From Ditylenchus dipsaci (lineage: Eukaryota > Nematoda > Chromadorea > Rhabditida > Anguinidae), in contig SADC01001184.1 in the NCBI GenBank assembly GCA_004194705.1, forward strand, positions 1-64,000: a stretch of DNA of 64,000 nt, in the 5' to 3' direction. The position numbers and the translations under genes are program-made. Positions 1-12,800 of the stretch are shown piece after piece (position 1 is the stretch's first letter; each line of letters begins with the position of its first letter). The notes under the pieces are model-generated. The model had not been told where the DNA came from. It made no database searches and saw nothing but the letters and a program-made list of their open reading frames with translations.

Positions 1-1103
1 TAGACGCAGAATCAAAAGGGCTTGAATTTTTTAAAAAACAAGTTTCGGATGTGAAAAAACGTAATGAAAATGGATACGATAGTGATCTACCCCTCTATTT
101 GAATATTTTTTTTTCGATATTTTGCTAAGAACAAAAAACACTGGCGCTTGGTGTCGAAGGGTCCACAAATAAGGGGCAGTTCTATTTAGCGTCGCATTCC
201 TAAAAGCGTTTCCTTTCGGACAGGAGTTGAAAATTTATTTATTTTGAAGAATATTTTATTTTGAAACTTTTTTGAAAAAGTTATTTTGGAAGAATACGGT
301 CAAACGGAGCTCAATATTTTCCATATATGTGTGGGTTCGTTCTCTGAATTATGTCATTGTGTTAGGGCCATCGAAATTAAAAAAAATCGTTTTGTAAGTA
401 ATTGCAACCGAATCTTGAATCATCAGGGCAAGTAAATGATTTTGCTTTTTCATGAATCATACGGTGATGTTGGAATGAAAAAAACAAAAAAAATTATCGG
501 GACGTCCAATCTTTTCGAAAATAATTTTTGGATGCTGATCATGGAAGACACCTGTTTTTGTGCATTTTTTTGAGCCGTCCGCATTGCTTAAAATTTTCTC
601 AGCAATCTTAATAGCTTGAAAAATTACACAAAAATCTTAGAAACATAATCTTAAAGTTTGTTCCTTGCAGTCGCCTCTCGATTTAACGACTCTCTATTAT
701 TAAACTCTAAATCATCCAAGGTATTGATATATATTTAATCCAATATATGCAAGTTGGATAAACCCTCCCCCCCCTCAAATCAACTTTTTTAAAGTGTTTC
801 TAAACACCCTACATTCAAACTTTCATATAACGTACACCCCCGATATAACGTGCACCTGACCTGGTCCCCAGGGTGTACGTTATATCGAAGTTTGACTGTA
901 TATCGAATTAAAATCGTCTCAGAAGCTCAAAAAACATTAATTTTGTGTTCTGGTCTATAAAAAATTGAGTTTTCGAGACCACCTAAAACGGTGCCAACGA
1001 TTTTTCAGTCTCTCTTTGATAATTTGTGTTTAAATAGTATAGTCCAAAAAATCACAAGCATTCAGATTTTTATGATCACTCAAATGTTGTATTAGAATAA
1101 AAA
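1..1103. other. Gene-free flank with dispersed repeat
   Basis: No coding exon is recognisable. Positions about 755-985 (C-rich tract, then CACCCTA and a tail containing AAGCTCAAAAAA) match a second copy at about 32725-32850. The left copy is interrupted by a TA-inserted miniature element at 810-900. The rest is AT-rich unique sequence without visible structure. Confidence 0.5.
810..900. repeat. pogo/Tigger-like miniature element
   Basis: About 90 bp bounded by TA, with inverted ends of the type TACATTCAAAC...GTTTGACTGTA. The second copy of the host repeat near 32778 reads straight through (CACCCTATATCGATT), so it serves as the empty site and shows that the element inserted at a TA dinucleotide. 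Ends of this form and TA duplication are typical of pogo/Tc1-mariner non-autonomous elements. Confidence 0.7.
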
Positions 1104-2200
1104 TCAGTTTTTGTTTCTAGCATTGAAACTGCAGCAAGCAGCACTATCCACAACGTCTCGGCCATTTGGTCGGATGTACGTGCCATCTGGCTGACAGAGC
1201 AGTCGCTTGGTGGAGCTGTTGAGCGCATTATTGTCCGTGCCGATACGTTCACCGGCCTGGTTGAAGTAGCTAAAATAACTAATAATTAATCACTTGCTAG
1301 TTATACAGCCGAGTCTCGGTTTAACATGCTGTCTGGGGGCCAATTCAAACTGTATATAAAATCGAGGTGTATATAATATCAAGGTTAAATTTAGTGATTT
1401 TATTCTACCGCAAAACCAAATGGTAATTTTTAGATGTATGTTGAATCGAGACTCGACTGTATCTTAAACAATCATAAAATCAAAAAACAGCTCAAAATTC
1501 AGTTATTTTGGTAAACTTTTATTCAGCAATAAGCTTACACAATACGCCCGAAATTGGTGCTGGTGCTGCAACGAAGGTTTAGCCCATTGTTGCATGGATC
1601 TTCGGAGTCCGTAGTAGATGAAGTCACCCACCATGCTTGATCCCGTGATGAACGAGTCCATGCGTTCAAATTGATCTGCAGCTGCAATCAGAGCTTGGAT
1701 TTGGTCGAACAAGTCCCGATTGCGACTGTTGCCCCTCTATAAAAGAATGCTGTATATTCTTTCTCTCTTACAAAGGCTCACTTCCTCGACTTTGAAACTA
1801 ACCGTAAACCAGGGATGGGAGTGAAAATTTTCAAAAAGTACATTTACCAGCAAAAAATTATTTTGACCATTTTTCTTGAGAAAAATAGTCACTTTATCCA
1901 GTGCTTACTGCCATTTTATGAATTTTTTAACACTGTGCGCTGTACAAGCAAACACTGTACCAAGTGAAGCATCCAGGAAAATTCAACAAAATAATTGCAA
2001 AATATGTATTCTGGGATTAGATATAGGTCCTGAAAATCCTCAAAACCTCAGTGCGGCACCGTCACTAGTAGCACAAGGCACGGTGCCGTGAGCTGGTGCC
2101 AGTTCGTAACTTTAAAATTTATAGCACTGTTTTGCAACTTACCAGCGATAAACACTAGATATGCCGAAATAACTAGAAACAAACAAAACTGTTGTTTCAT
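1104..2200 (-). CDS. Small secreted cysteine-containing protein, unknown family
   Basis: Four exons on the minus strand: 2200-2143, 2109-2047, 1736-1539 and 1269-1104. Exon 1 starts MKQQFCLFLVISAY and is a clean signal peptide ending at a GTAAGT donor. Later exons give LFDQIQALIAAADQFERMDS and MVGDFIYYGLRRSMQQW, and the last gives YFNQAGERIGTDNNALNSS then CQPDGTYIRPNGRDVVDSAA and a CC pair before the stop. Codons are rich in C-ending forms, unlike the surrounding AT-rich DNA. Exon junctions come into phase only if single bases are added: once around exons 1/2, once around exons 2/3, and once near 1560-1590 in exon 3, where the frame switches to CSTSTNFGRIV and joins exon 4 perfectly. About 160 residues, presumably exported. 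I do not recognise the family. The plus strand of exon 4 is also open, so strand choice rests on the signal peptide and splice sites. Confidence 0.6.
1301..1461. repeat. pogo-like miniature element in intron 3 of the secreted-protein gene
   Basis: Inverted ends TACAGCCGAGTCTCGG... and ...CGAGACTCGACTGTA flank about 160 bp and lie inside the intron between exons at 1539 and 1269. Ends match the TACAGTC(A/G)AAC family seen at 7673, 29600 and 39276. Confidence 0.65.
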
Positions 2201-2412
2201 TTTTGACTGCAAATTCTAGTAAGCTAACAAACCAAGAATGAGCAAAAACAAATTTTAGCCTTGCTCTTGTTTCTTATATGATTCATTTTGACAGAAACAT
2301 TTCCACAGAAACTACACCGTTTTAGATGAATCAAAAAGCTAAATGTTCAAAAATTAAATGAACTATGAACGAGTAAATTAGAAAACACACAGTATTTAAT
2401 ATTTTATGCAAC

Positions 2413-2886
2413 TTAAAGGAGCAGTCATCAAAAATGAAAAATTTAGCTGATCTCATACGAAATTAAAATTTGATGGCAAAAGTCACTTTCTAAATTCGGA
2501 AACCGCGTGAGCAAAAGTACTTTTTTGTGGCTAATTTTCATTTTGCCTGGTTTTATTAAATTTTCTCGCCTTTTTCAAAAATGATGACACCATCATGTAG
2601 CCTTACGACTCTAGTTTCTAATGAGGTATATGTTATCACAACATCTTTTCAAAAATTTGTACGAAAAATTAAAAGTATGAAGCAAATCATTTTTTTATTT
2701 GCTTCGATTTTTTAATTTTTCGTACCAAGTTATGCTAAAGACGTTGTGATTGACAATACCTCATTAGAAACTAGAGTCGTAGGGCTACATGATGGTGTCA
2801 TCACTTTTGAAAAAAGATAAGAAAATTTAATTTAAAATTTGAATTTGTCAAATTCTCATTTTCATCAACATTTATGGTCCTTTAAA
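2413..2886. repeat. Palindromic miniature element (TTTAAAGG ends)
   Basis: Outer ends TTAAAGGAGCAGTCATCAA and its approximate complement ...CATTTATGGTCCTTTAAA. Inside, 2559-2830 forms a near-complete palindrome: CATCATGTAGCC, CTAGTTTCTAATGAGGTAT, then a central hairpin GAAGCAAAT/ATTTGCTTC, then the complement. A related palindrome lies at about 51125-51395 and a half copy near 29485. No coding capacity. Confidence 0.7.
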
Positions 2887-4170
2887 GGAGCATGTTCACG
2901 CAGTCAAATTCAAATGTTGATATTTGAGTTCCCGGGGACCAATCCTACAAGTGGAATTATGACACGAAATGTTTTTTTCAAATAAATATTTTTTGCTTTT
3001 CAAGCAAATTCTTTTCTTTGGCCTCCTATTTTTTGATCCAAGTCACTCGTTTTTGGCTGAGAGTGTATCGTATATCGATAAAACACGTATATCGATAAAG
3101 TGTATCGATAAAACACACAAAAAGAGACTTTTTTTGATGAGAACTCAATGGTCGATGGTACCTGAAAATAAGTAATATGAAATCCAGCAGATACTTGTTG
3201 TATATATTATGTGACTTATAATCACTTTCGCTAGGCAGCCTCTTACATGAAGTTGACGTGCTCCGACAGTTATGTTACAAAGACCTAGCCATACTGTCTT
3301 GAGATGGAGCACGAAGGCACATAGAAAGGTAAACTCTGACCTTATACATTTCGACAAAGTTAATATTCATCACAAGTAGGTACGTGATGAACAGGACGTA
3401 AGAATTCGTAGGTAACTTTGTCAAGATGTAAATAGTCGCAGGGTAGATTTTGTAAAAAAATACCCTAGCAGGAAACCTAAAATCGCAAATAATAACTACG
3501 GCTGACAGTGCAACAAAGCTAGAAAATCAGAGTGATTAAAGACCCACCCGCATGCTGCCGTCCTTATTGAAACCCGATAGATAGACACCTGAAAATTGGA
3601 AACAGAGAAAAGTCCGGCCAAAGAATCAAGAAGTACTGCAAACGCCCTGAGCATAAAATAATAATGATAAGACCTGCAAATCCTAGTCAAACATTTTGTA
3701 TAATCAGAGTTTAAAAACATCAGGATGGATATACCCTCTTACATCAACCAATACAGCAACCAATTAGACAGCACGACCAGATACCAGATAGTCAGCATAA
3801 GCGCCCTCGCGGATAGCCTAAAAAGGACGAACAAAAGAAAAGAATGGGACGGCTAACTAGCTAAAAAAACTTATCTAATAGAACTTTAGAGCGACGTTTA
3901 GCGGAACAATGCGATGCTTATACTATGAACATCCACAATGTGATCGATTCACCTGAAACTAATACGTGAAACCAACTTAAGTGGTACACTCTCAGCCAAA
4001 AACAAGTAACTTGGATCAAAAAATAGGAGGCCAAAGAAAAGAATTTGCTTGAAAAGCAAAAATATTTATTTGAAAAAAAATATTTCGTGTCATAATTCCA
4101 CTTGTAAGATTGGTCCCCGGGAACTCAAATATCAACATTTGAATTTGACTGCGTGAACATGCTCCTTTAA
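2881..4170. repeat. 1.3-kb TIR element with about 185-bp inverted ends
   Basis: Left arm 2881-3066 and right arm 3984-4170 are inverted copies (start TTTAAAGGAGCATGTTCACG, inner end GGCTGAGAGTGTA). The roughly 0.9 kb between them has no convincing gene. The left end shares its TTTAAAGG with the preceding element (joint CCTTTAAAGG), so the two elements are back to back. Confidence 0.75.
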
Positions 4171-4275
4171 GTGCAGAAATCATACGAGTCTATTCAATCG
4201 AATACTCTAAACTATTGCTATGGACGGGTTCTTGTCTTGCCCATGATTTCTTTACAAATATGACGTCGTAATCAC

Positions 4276-5109
4276 TAGGGTTGCGCGCGTTCGTTTAAAC
4301 GACTGTTCGTTTAAACGATTAAATGGTTTTTCAAGATAAATTAAACGAAACGATAAACGGGTCTGCTAAACAGCGTTTAATCTGTTTAATTGTGTAGATA
4401 GAATGACCATCAAATGAACAAATCTTAAATGTTAATTTTCATAAAATTCATCTCAAGACAATTCATTTCTGCACTATCGGATTTACCGTATTTGCTCTAA
4501 TAACTCACCCCCTTAACTTTAGGCACCTATATCTCAGCCCACAGAAAAAATTTGCAAAGCTGTTTATTGCGCTTTCTCAACTCCCGCGAGCTCTACCGGT
4601 TCCACTTTTAAAAATTGGGTTAAGAACCCCAAAATCTCTAGATTGACCTCGAAATTTCCTTATTTTGGATGAACCAAAAAATAACTTGCCTGGGTGAGTA
4701 ATAAGAGGAAATACGGTATTCATTCGGGTTTTGTGAACAGGCCGCTCTTCCATTTTAGCCATTATTGTTTCGGTCCTTTTTAGTATCGCCTTTCTTTGAT
4801 AATGGCACCTGAAAAAGTTAAAGCTTGCGCCTTCCACAGAGCCTGATGAAAAGGAAGTTGAGCAAGAAAAAAATCAGATGACGTGGTTAGACTGTATGTT
4901 ACGTTTCATTTACTCTTCTGTTCAATAAGCGTTTCTGTTTGTCAATAAAATTGTCTGAGAATGATGTCTCTATGTGGTTGAGCACTTAAGGATGAAAAAT
5001 AACAAATTAAACGGGTAATTTTCATTAAACGTAAATGATAAACGGATCTGATAAACGAGTGTCAACGGTAAATGGCTTAGGCAAAATCAAAAGAACGCGC
5101 GCAACCCTA
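4276..5109. repeat. hAT-like non-autonomous element, 8-bp TSD
   Basis: Ends TAGGGTTGCGCGCGTTC and GAACGCGCGCAACCCTA are inverted repeats, flanked by a perfect direct repeat GTAATCAC at 4268-4275 and 5110-5117. The interior near both ends is rich in GTTTAAACG-type words. A second miniature element with ACCGTATTT ends (about 4485-4718) has inserted inside. An 8-bp duplication with TAGGGTTG ends is the hAT pattern. No transposase is visible. Confidence 0.85.
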
Positions 5110-5117
5110 GTAATCAC

Positions 5118-8100
5118 CAAGAAACTTTTAAGTATAAACAAATCCACCGGACAACAAAAAAGAACCGAAAGTTGTAAAGGAGTCATTTACCAATAACTAC
5201 CAAATCTATCAAACTCATTTTGCGATTTTACTTTGCGATAACTGCCGTTTCCGAAATGATTTTTTTGTGAAAACTTACATTTTTGAAATTGCCTTAAAGA
5301 CAAAAACTATATTTTTAATGCATTTTCCAATCTTTAAATATTTTGCAATTCGGACGCATTTCAAAAAAATATTCTTTTTTTTGGAAAAAAGACTTTATAA
5401 ACTATTACACAGCAAATTTCTAGCTTGACTTTAGAATCAGTCTTTGCCATTTGGTTTTCTAGTGTTGTAATAGTTGTATGTGTATGAATTTTTCAAGAAG
5501 AAAAAATACAGCGGACAAAGACAAGCTACTACTGTACAAAGAACATCAGCTGATAAATTGAAGAGATTAATTTTTGATCGTGATTTTTGAAAAAATAAAG
5601 TTATTTTGTTCTAAAATAATAATATATATTTCAAAAAAATTGTTAAGGGTTTGATCCTTCGCTTTAATTTAATAATAAAAAAATTGTGTTTCTCAGCTGA
5701 TGGTTTGAGTAAAATAAGAATTTTTAAGATCATGTAAATAGGGTTGACGACGTACTGGATCCCAACCCGGATACTCGACAAGTAGAGCCTCCTAAATTGT
5801 GAAATTGCGGCCGCAGAAATGTGCGGGATCGAAGAATTTTGAAATTGTGAAATTCGTGACAAATCTTCTTAAATAAGCACATTTTCACAAAAATATTAAA
5901 ATCCTGATTTTTCTAAAGAAGAATTTCCACGAGCTCATGAAATTTAGTTTTTTTAGAAAAGGCACAACCGACGGTTTGTGTGTCAAAACTGAACAAAAAC
6001 AGAACAGTTGGCCAAAAAAGGAATTTTTCGACCATTTTTGAAGAAAAAAGATTGTTTTATTGAGTGCTTATTGCCATTTTGAAGCAAAAAAATTAGACTA
6101 AAATTTTCAAAAAATGAAAAAGAATTGGAGTTACAAAAGGGGCAAATCTTTTTGAAAAAGACGGATACGATCCCTGGCACAACATAATCTCACCTTTATC
6201 ACAGTCGATCATAATCTTAAAAATAACATGTCATAGAAGATCTGCCCGGAATGAGAACCCTTTGCTGATAATTATTAAGCTAACGTTTCCCTTGAGGTTA
6301 CGAGTTAGACCCCACCCTAGACAACTTCGATTTTTTTATTTTCTTGCAAATTTTTATTGTTAGCCTATTCGACGTAAAATTACTAATTACTTAGGGTAAC
6401 TTTTTTTCAGTTTTTAAAACGTTTTACATAGCAAGCAAAAGCTAAAAGTCTTCGCTTTTAAAAAATTAGATGGATTTTCTAAAATTCAGAGTTTACTGAA
6501 CTAGAAACCTTTTCAAGTCAGATACTTGTTTTTCTAGTCAAATTCCGAAATTTTTGGGGGTTTAATAGAGAAGATACGGTAACTGGGGTTTGACTGTACT
6601 TTGAAAGGCCGTGCTATGAAGCGAAAAAATTGTTGCATCCTTTTTCACTTTCTTTTTTTGCACACATATATAATTTTAGTACTCTTACACCAAGAAAATC
6701 AAGGACATTTTTGGGGTTCGAAAGAATACTGACCAGCAGCCAGTTCCTTGCACTACTTTTATGCATGATTTGATCGCCACCACAGCACCCCTTTTTAATC
6801 GTAATGTGTTCAATTGTTGTGTGGACGGAAGGAAAGGAGAGACCGACAGAGAACAACATAAAAAGTGGTTGGCTTTCCTTCCCAACCCACAAAAATAACA
6901 CAATAGTTGGTCAGAGCAGGGCCAGATTGACGGCAGAGAAGATGGGAGGAGTGTTGTCTTTTGACGCCACTCACTCTTACCACCCGTAAACATCTTCTTC
7001 ATCATTACCCAGTCTGGACATTGACAACAACAACAGATGAATGGATGGCGAGTAATAAGAGTAGATGGCTGGGGAAAGAGGAACCCAGGTAGTAGTATTG
7101 GGCGGCTGGACATTTCCTTTTTACCTAAGCCATGTGCTACTACTGCTTTTTGGAGGGAAAATTATTTGCGGATAGATGGTTTTGATTGTGGTAGAAATAA
7201 AGCTGCTGTAAGAAGGTGACCCCCCCCTCATCTGTAAGCAGCTATATGTGTGTTCTAGTGATTGTTCTCAAGGATATAGTCAATTTTCGATGTTTATATA
7301 ATAAAATATCGTTTCTCGCATTTCTAAAATAAATTTTCAAACTTCCTTTTTTGAAAAAAAAAAAACTTATTACATGTGACACTTCACTCCCTACTCTTTT
7401 TGGCTTAAATTGTTTTGATAATATCTTGTCGCATTTATTTGCTTTTTTCTCGTCTTTTCCGTGTTATCTGCTCTATTTTTGAAAAAAGATTGAGTTTGTC
7501 CCAACTGCGCTTAGACACTAGCCAAAAAACACCAAGGAGACCAAGTTTTATTCTGTACCAAGCTCTATTTGTGAAACTTATCCATTCGTTAATTTGTAAA
7601 AGTGTGTTCTGTAAAGTAATTACTGTTTGTTATTTTGGCATTTAAATATTTAGTCAAAAAATGGCTTATTTGGTACAGTCAAACCCAGGTTATCCGCCAC
7701 CCAGGGCTTAGGGTGGCTGATAATCCAGGCTGGTGGTTAACTGAAGGTTAGAACTGGGGATTGACTGTATTAAAATTTTGGATCAATAATTTTTTTGATC
7801 AAAATGGGAGGATGGGTCAAACAGAATCAGTACCTGAAAAAACCTATTTCTGATAAATTTCAAGATGCAGTTGAATAGTTCACTAACAAACAAAATTCTT
7901 TTAGCTAGTTGTGCTTTTTTTTGCTTTCAATTATCCGATGACTACAAAAGCGATCTTCAGAGGCGATCTTTGTGGGAATCGCAGCAGTGAGTGATTGTTT
8001 CAAAATAGCAGCAGCAGGAGTGGTACTTCCGCTGTGCAGTCAGTTGTTGTGTTGCTGGGCACTACTGCCTAAGTGACTATTATGAAATACAACAGCAAAA

Positions 8101-9826
8101 AATGAGTGCCCCCCCCCGCCTGTTTTATATGCAAAACTCTTCCTGTGTCTGCACTTTTTTCCTACTGCTTCCTTAATTCGATGTTTTGAATTTCTAGCAG
8201 AGTCTCTCTTCCCTGCCTTCTTCTTTTTTTCCACTGATCCTTTGAAAGTTGATGATGGGAAAGTTTTTGAAAATGTTTTCACACCTAAATTTTTTTTCAT
8301 CGAAACACACTGCTTGACACCAATTTCCTTTCTTACGGATATGAGTATGTCATATGAGGGTAATTGAGGGTAATGAGAGGGTCATATGAGTATGTCATAT
8401 GACATACCGGAGCGAGCAATTATCGAATTCAAGAGTAACGCCAACTCTTTTTGCATCTCTAATAGATCAGGGAAATTTTTTAAATAGCCGTTTCTACCCC
8501 TGGCAAAAAAGAGACTTTCTGTCACTCCTACCGGAATGTCTCGTCGCTACAGGTTCCCAGGGGTGTGAATTTTGACAAGCGATTTTAGAATTTATTGTGC
8601 CGAAAAAACCTCTGAATGTATCAAATCTTCCAAAAAATTCTTTTTTGATTAGTTTCTTTGCATAGTTTAGTTTTACCTGATAAACAGACACTCTAAGCCC
8701 GGTCCCTTTCAATCAAATTATAATCCCTGAACCGGCATCTCAAATACCCTATTTCCTGCATTAAATCCCCGTGAGGATTTGATTTTCAACCCCTAAAAGT
8801 CGGAAAATTTTGACGCCGACTTTGAGACTTTCGGGTGCTTAACCAAAACCTGAAAAAGTGGAATCAGCTAAGTTCGTGGTGACTAAGAAAATACAAAAAA
8901 AACAGATTTGCGAAATTTTTGCTCTAGGCTGAGATGTAACGTTCGTAGGGTGGGGAGTTATTAGAGATATTACGATATTTGCAATATTTTCCAAAATTTT
9001 TAAAATTTATTTCCTTGATTTATTTCTTCTTTTCCATATTTTGCGTTGCTCGTGTTACTTTTTTGTTAGTTGTCAGTCTTACTGTTCACTTTCTGTTACA
9101 GATGTTGAAAACATGAGCGGAACGAGACGAAGCGAAGACTCTGTACCTCCAGTAAACGGACATCTTAGCTATCGCGGGGTGCTCATTTTTCGAGATTGGT
9201 TGTAGTTTAAAAAATTGTAAAAATATTGAAAATCGATTTTTCCCGCCGTTGTGCAAATTTTATGCCGGCATTTTTGGTTTTATCACAGGCTGGATAAATT
9301 ACATATATTGTTGTCAAAAAGTGTAATTTTATCAATCTTTGATTGAGTTTGAGCGCTAAAAATAAAGACTTTGACGTAAAATCTCAGACATTCGAATCTT
9401 GACAATTGTCTCAAATGAAATGCAAATCTTTAAATAGAGAACAGTTTACATTCCTGAATAAAACAGACTTTTTTAAATAAAAAAGTCAAAGTTTTGCTTT
9501 TCAAATTACACTATATTTTTTCTTGTATACAAAAAGTATTTGAATTAACTTTTTCCGGGCTTTTTTGCCGATGAACTATAATCTGTTCATTTTTGCGTCA
9601 CTAAATTAGTTTTGTTGCGTAATATCTAATCTTTTGATAAGGTTTCAATGTGTCTTTGTGTTTATATCGATCTTTTTTTGAGAAAAAAAATATTTTTTTC
9701 TGTTTTTGTTCAAAGAAAAGGTGAAATTTTAGCAAGTTTATTTGATGAAAATATTTTCTTCGCTAATTTATTGTTGTTATAATTTGAGAGCTGAGCTGAC
9801 CAAAGGATTACCTTCAGCTCTCTAAA
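5118..9826. other. Intergenic DNA, no gene supported
   Basis: Mostly AT-rich. About 6680-7220 is more GC-balanced and open on several frames but shows no domain and no codon pattern. About 8335-8410 repeats GAGTATGTCATATGA. About 8740-8960 is a decayed ACCGTATTT-family element in reverse. Around 9097-9200 a C-tract acceptor (CTGTTACAG) precedes a short GC-richer stretch that could be a 5' exon of the myosin gene, but nothing proves it. Confidence 0.4.
7673..7769. repeat. 97-bp pogo-like miniature element
   Basis: Bounded by TACAGTCAAACCCAGG and ...GGGGATTGACTGTA, with an interior of short inverted repeats around GGGTGGCTGATAATCC. Same terminal family as 810-900. Confidence 0.7.
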
Positions 9827-12800
9827 ATGGAAATCAGCACACTGGGCAGAAATGATGCATACCCATTGGAAAACTTTAAAAGAGGGGTGAAGGTGTGGAT
9901 TAAAGACCCAGAGAGGGTATGGATAGCCGGGGAATTGGTGGATAACCTGTCTTTCACATCCACGCTTATCCAAATCCTTGTGAACAATGGAACTGAGGTA
10001 AGTTATCTTTTTCGTAAACTAAACTAAAAGTCTTACCATTACCATATATGTTGAAAGGCCAGCCAATTTCCGTCCAAATTAATTTTGGCCATAACTTTTT
10101 TTTAAAGTTATATCATTCCTATTTTTCCCCCTTTTGTCTTTTCTATCGAAAAAATTTGTTTATTGAAATGATGATTGGATGAAAAACAAACAACGTCGAG
10201 CCCAAAGTTGCTTGACATTGCCAGATCTGACAGCCAGTGTTGTCCATTTGGCTCGCGCGAGCCAAACGAAAGTCCTAAAATCGCATGTCCTAGCGAGCCA
10301 AAAGTGGGTTCGAGCCATATGGCTCGTCTTTTTTATATATGCGAGCCAATTGGCTCGCGTACTTGTTTTTTTTAAGCGAGCCGAACGCGAGCCAAAACCA
10401 TACGAGCCATTTGTATCGCGAACCATTTGGCTCGCAAACAAAACGAACTGTTCGGCTCGCGCTTTTTATGTGAGTTTTGGACGTCAATTTATTGTATTAA
10501 TAAAGTGTTACTAGCTCAATATCTGCAAAAAATCAGTCAAAAAATTGAAAAAAAATGAAAAATAAACTAGATTTAAGCTTTATTTCAGCAAACAATATTT
10601 TCCGTGAGCCGAACCATGCGCTTATTATAGATGCGAGCCAAATGGCTAGCTAGCTAAGAAGCTCTTTTCACTTTGTTCTTTAACTTGGCGAGCCATATGG
10701 CTCGCGAACATAGCTATTTGGTGAGCGAGCAGTTCGCGTCCTCTCACGCGAGCTGGGGACGCGAGCTGCTCGCTCGCAAACGAGACAAACGCACAACACT
10801 GCTGACAACTTAGCCGACTACCATTGAGCCATAACTAATTACCGTATTTTCTCTATTAAGTTTTTTCTCTATTAAACGCCCCCTCTTCAATAAACGCCCC
10901 CTCTCTAATAAACGCCCCCCTTCAGTGACCTATATCTCAGCCCAAAAAAATAATTTAGCAAATCTGTTTTTTGCGTTTTCTTAATTAGCACGAGTTTACC
11001 TAATTCCACTTTTCAGATTTTGGTTGAGCACCCAAAAATCTCAAAATCGAAATAATTTTTTTCCGATTTTTAAAGGGTTGAAAAATAAACGCCCCGGGGC
11101 GTTTAATAGAGAAAATACGGTATTAGTAAAGTTGGATTCGCCTCATCTAATTTAAAGAATTTAAATTTCAGTTAAAATTAAAAATAATTCGCAAAAATAT
11201 TTTTCCGCATTTTCGGCTGTCCCCCGCGAATTCAAAAACTCGATATTGCCATTGTCATCAACGGCGATGGTCCGTTGCAAAGGGGGTTGCAAAAATTGGG
11301 CTATCCTGTACTAAAAGATTATATAATTTTGTCTGTCTGACCCACAATAAATTGCATTATTACGAAACGAAACATGTCTATTCTAGACCACTCTACACCA
11401 ATATGACATCGAAAAAAGTGGACTTCCTTTCCTGTGTAATCCAGACATCTTGTTGGGCAAAGATGATCTGACTAGCCTTAGTTATCTTCATGAGCCAGCA
11501 GGTACTCTTTATAGAAAAACAGTAATATGAGTATTTTTAAAAAATAGGAAATTTTTAGTACTTTTTGCTTCTCGGACTTATGAAATCAAAAGTAACTATT
11601 TTCGAAATTTCGGGCGAGAGAAAGATCAACATAAAACTATGAGATTCGGGTGCGTTGGATTTAAAATATCTAAAACGTGTCTAGCTTACAAAAAAAATTG
11701 TATTTACAAACTCTTGTGCTTTCTCATAAAAAAATTCTAGTTCTCAACAACCTGAGGCACCGTTTCGAGGTGCGCGAGAATATTTACACGTATTGTGGGA
11801 TCGTTTTGGTTGCCATAAACCCTTATGCAGGTACCATAATGTCAACATCCAATATTTTACATTAAAAAGTCTAGATTGTGCTCATTTGTACGGTGAAGAT
11901 GTCATTGCGGTTGGTTACACCTGACTTTTGAGATTTTACATTCAGTTACATGAAGTTGTTGCAGGTGTATCAAGGTATTGGCAAGCAAGTCAGAAGTCTC
12001 GACCCGCATATATACGCAATTGCGGAAGAAGCCTACTTTGATCTTTGTGAATTTGGCAAAAACCAGTCAGTAATTATCAGTGGAGAGTCAGGTGCTGGGA
12101 AGACTGTCTCAGCTAAATTTGTTATGAAGTAATTTTTTATTTCATATGATTTTTTTCAATGACAACAAAAACATTTTCAGATACCTGGCAAATGTTGCTG
12201 CAACTAAATCCAATAATTTAAACAACCGCAGAATCTCTTCTTTAGCTGGTTCTGGAGATTCGAATGCCAAAATAGAAGACAGGGTGCTTGCCTCCAACCC
12301 AATTATGGAAGCCATTGGAAATGCAAAGACTGTCAGAAATGACAACAGGTATGTTGGGTGCTTTATATAATATTTATAAAAAGACGTTTCAGTTCTCGCT
12401 TTGGCAAATTCATCCAAATCAACTTCTCAGACAATTTTTCTGTTAGTGGTGCTGAAATGAAAACTTATTTGCTGGAAAAGTCGAGAGTCGTTTTCCAGGT
12501 TAGTATTTTTATCAACGAAAAGCAAACCTTACAAGCGAAATGCTAACGATAAACTCGCCAAACTTGCATGCCGCCAGCGTGAAAACTTGCCGGTGGGTGG
12601 CACTCGCCTAGCTGGTAAAACTCACTGACGTAAATTTTTACTTCTTGTCATAATCCACCAGAATATATAAATAGAGAAAAGTTCACATTCCACCATATGG
12701 TTGGTGTAAATAAATGGGTATAAATTTAAGTTGGCGAGTTCCTCCCGTTGATGAGATTTGCCCGTTGTATACGCCTCTGGATAATCCCACATTTCTCCCA

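Noticed and set aside
6685..7113. 142-codon open frame on the minus strand
   Set aside because: No domain, an odd composition (Cys, Ser and Pro runs), and overlapping open frames on other strands. It looks like a GC-balanced non-coding stretch.
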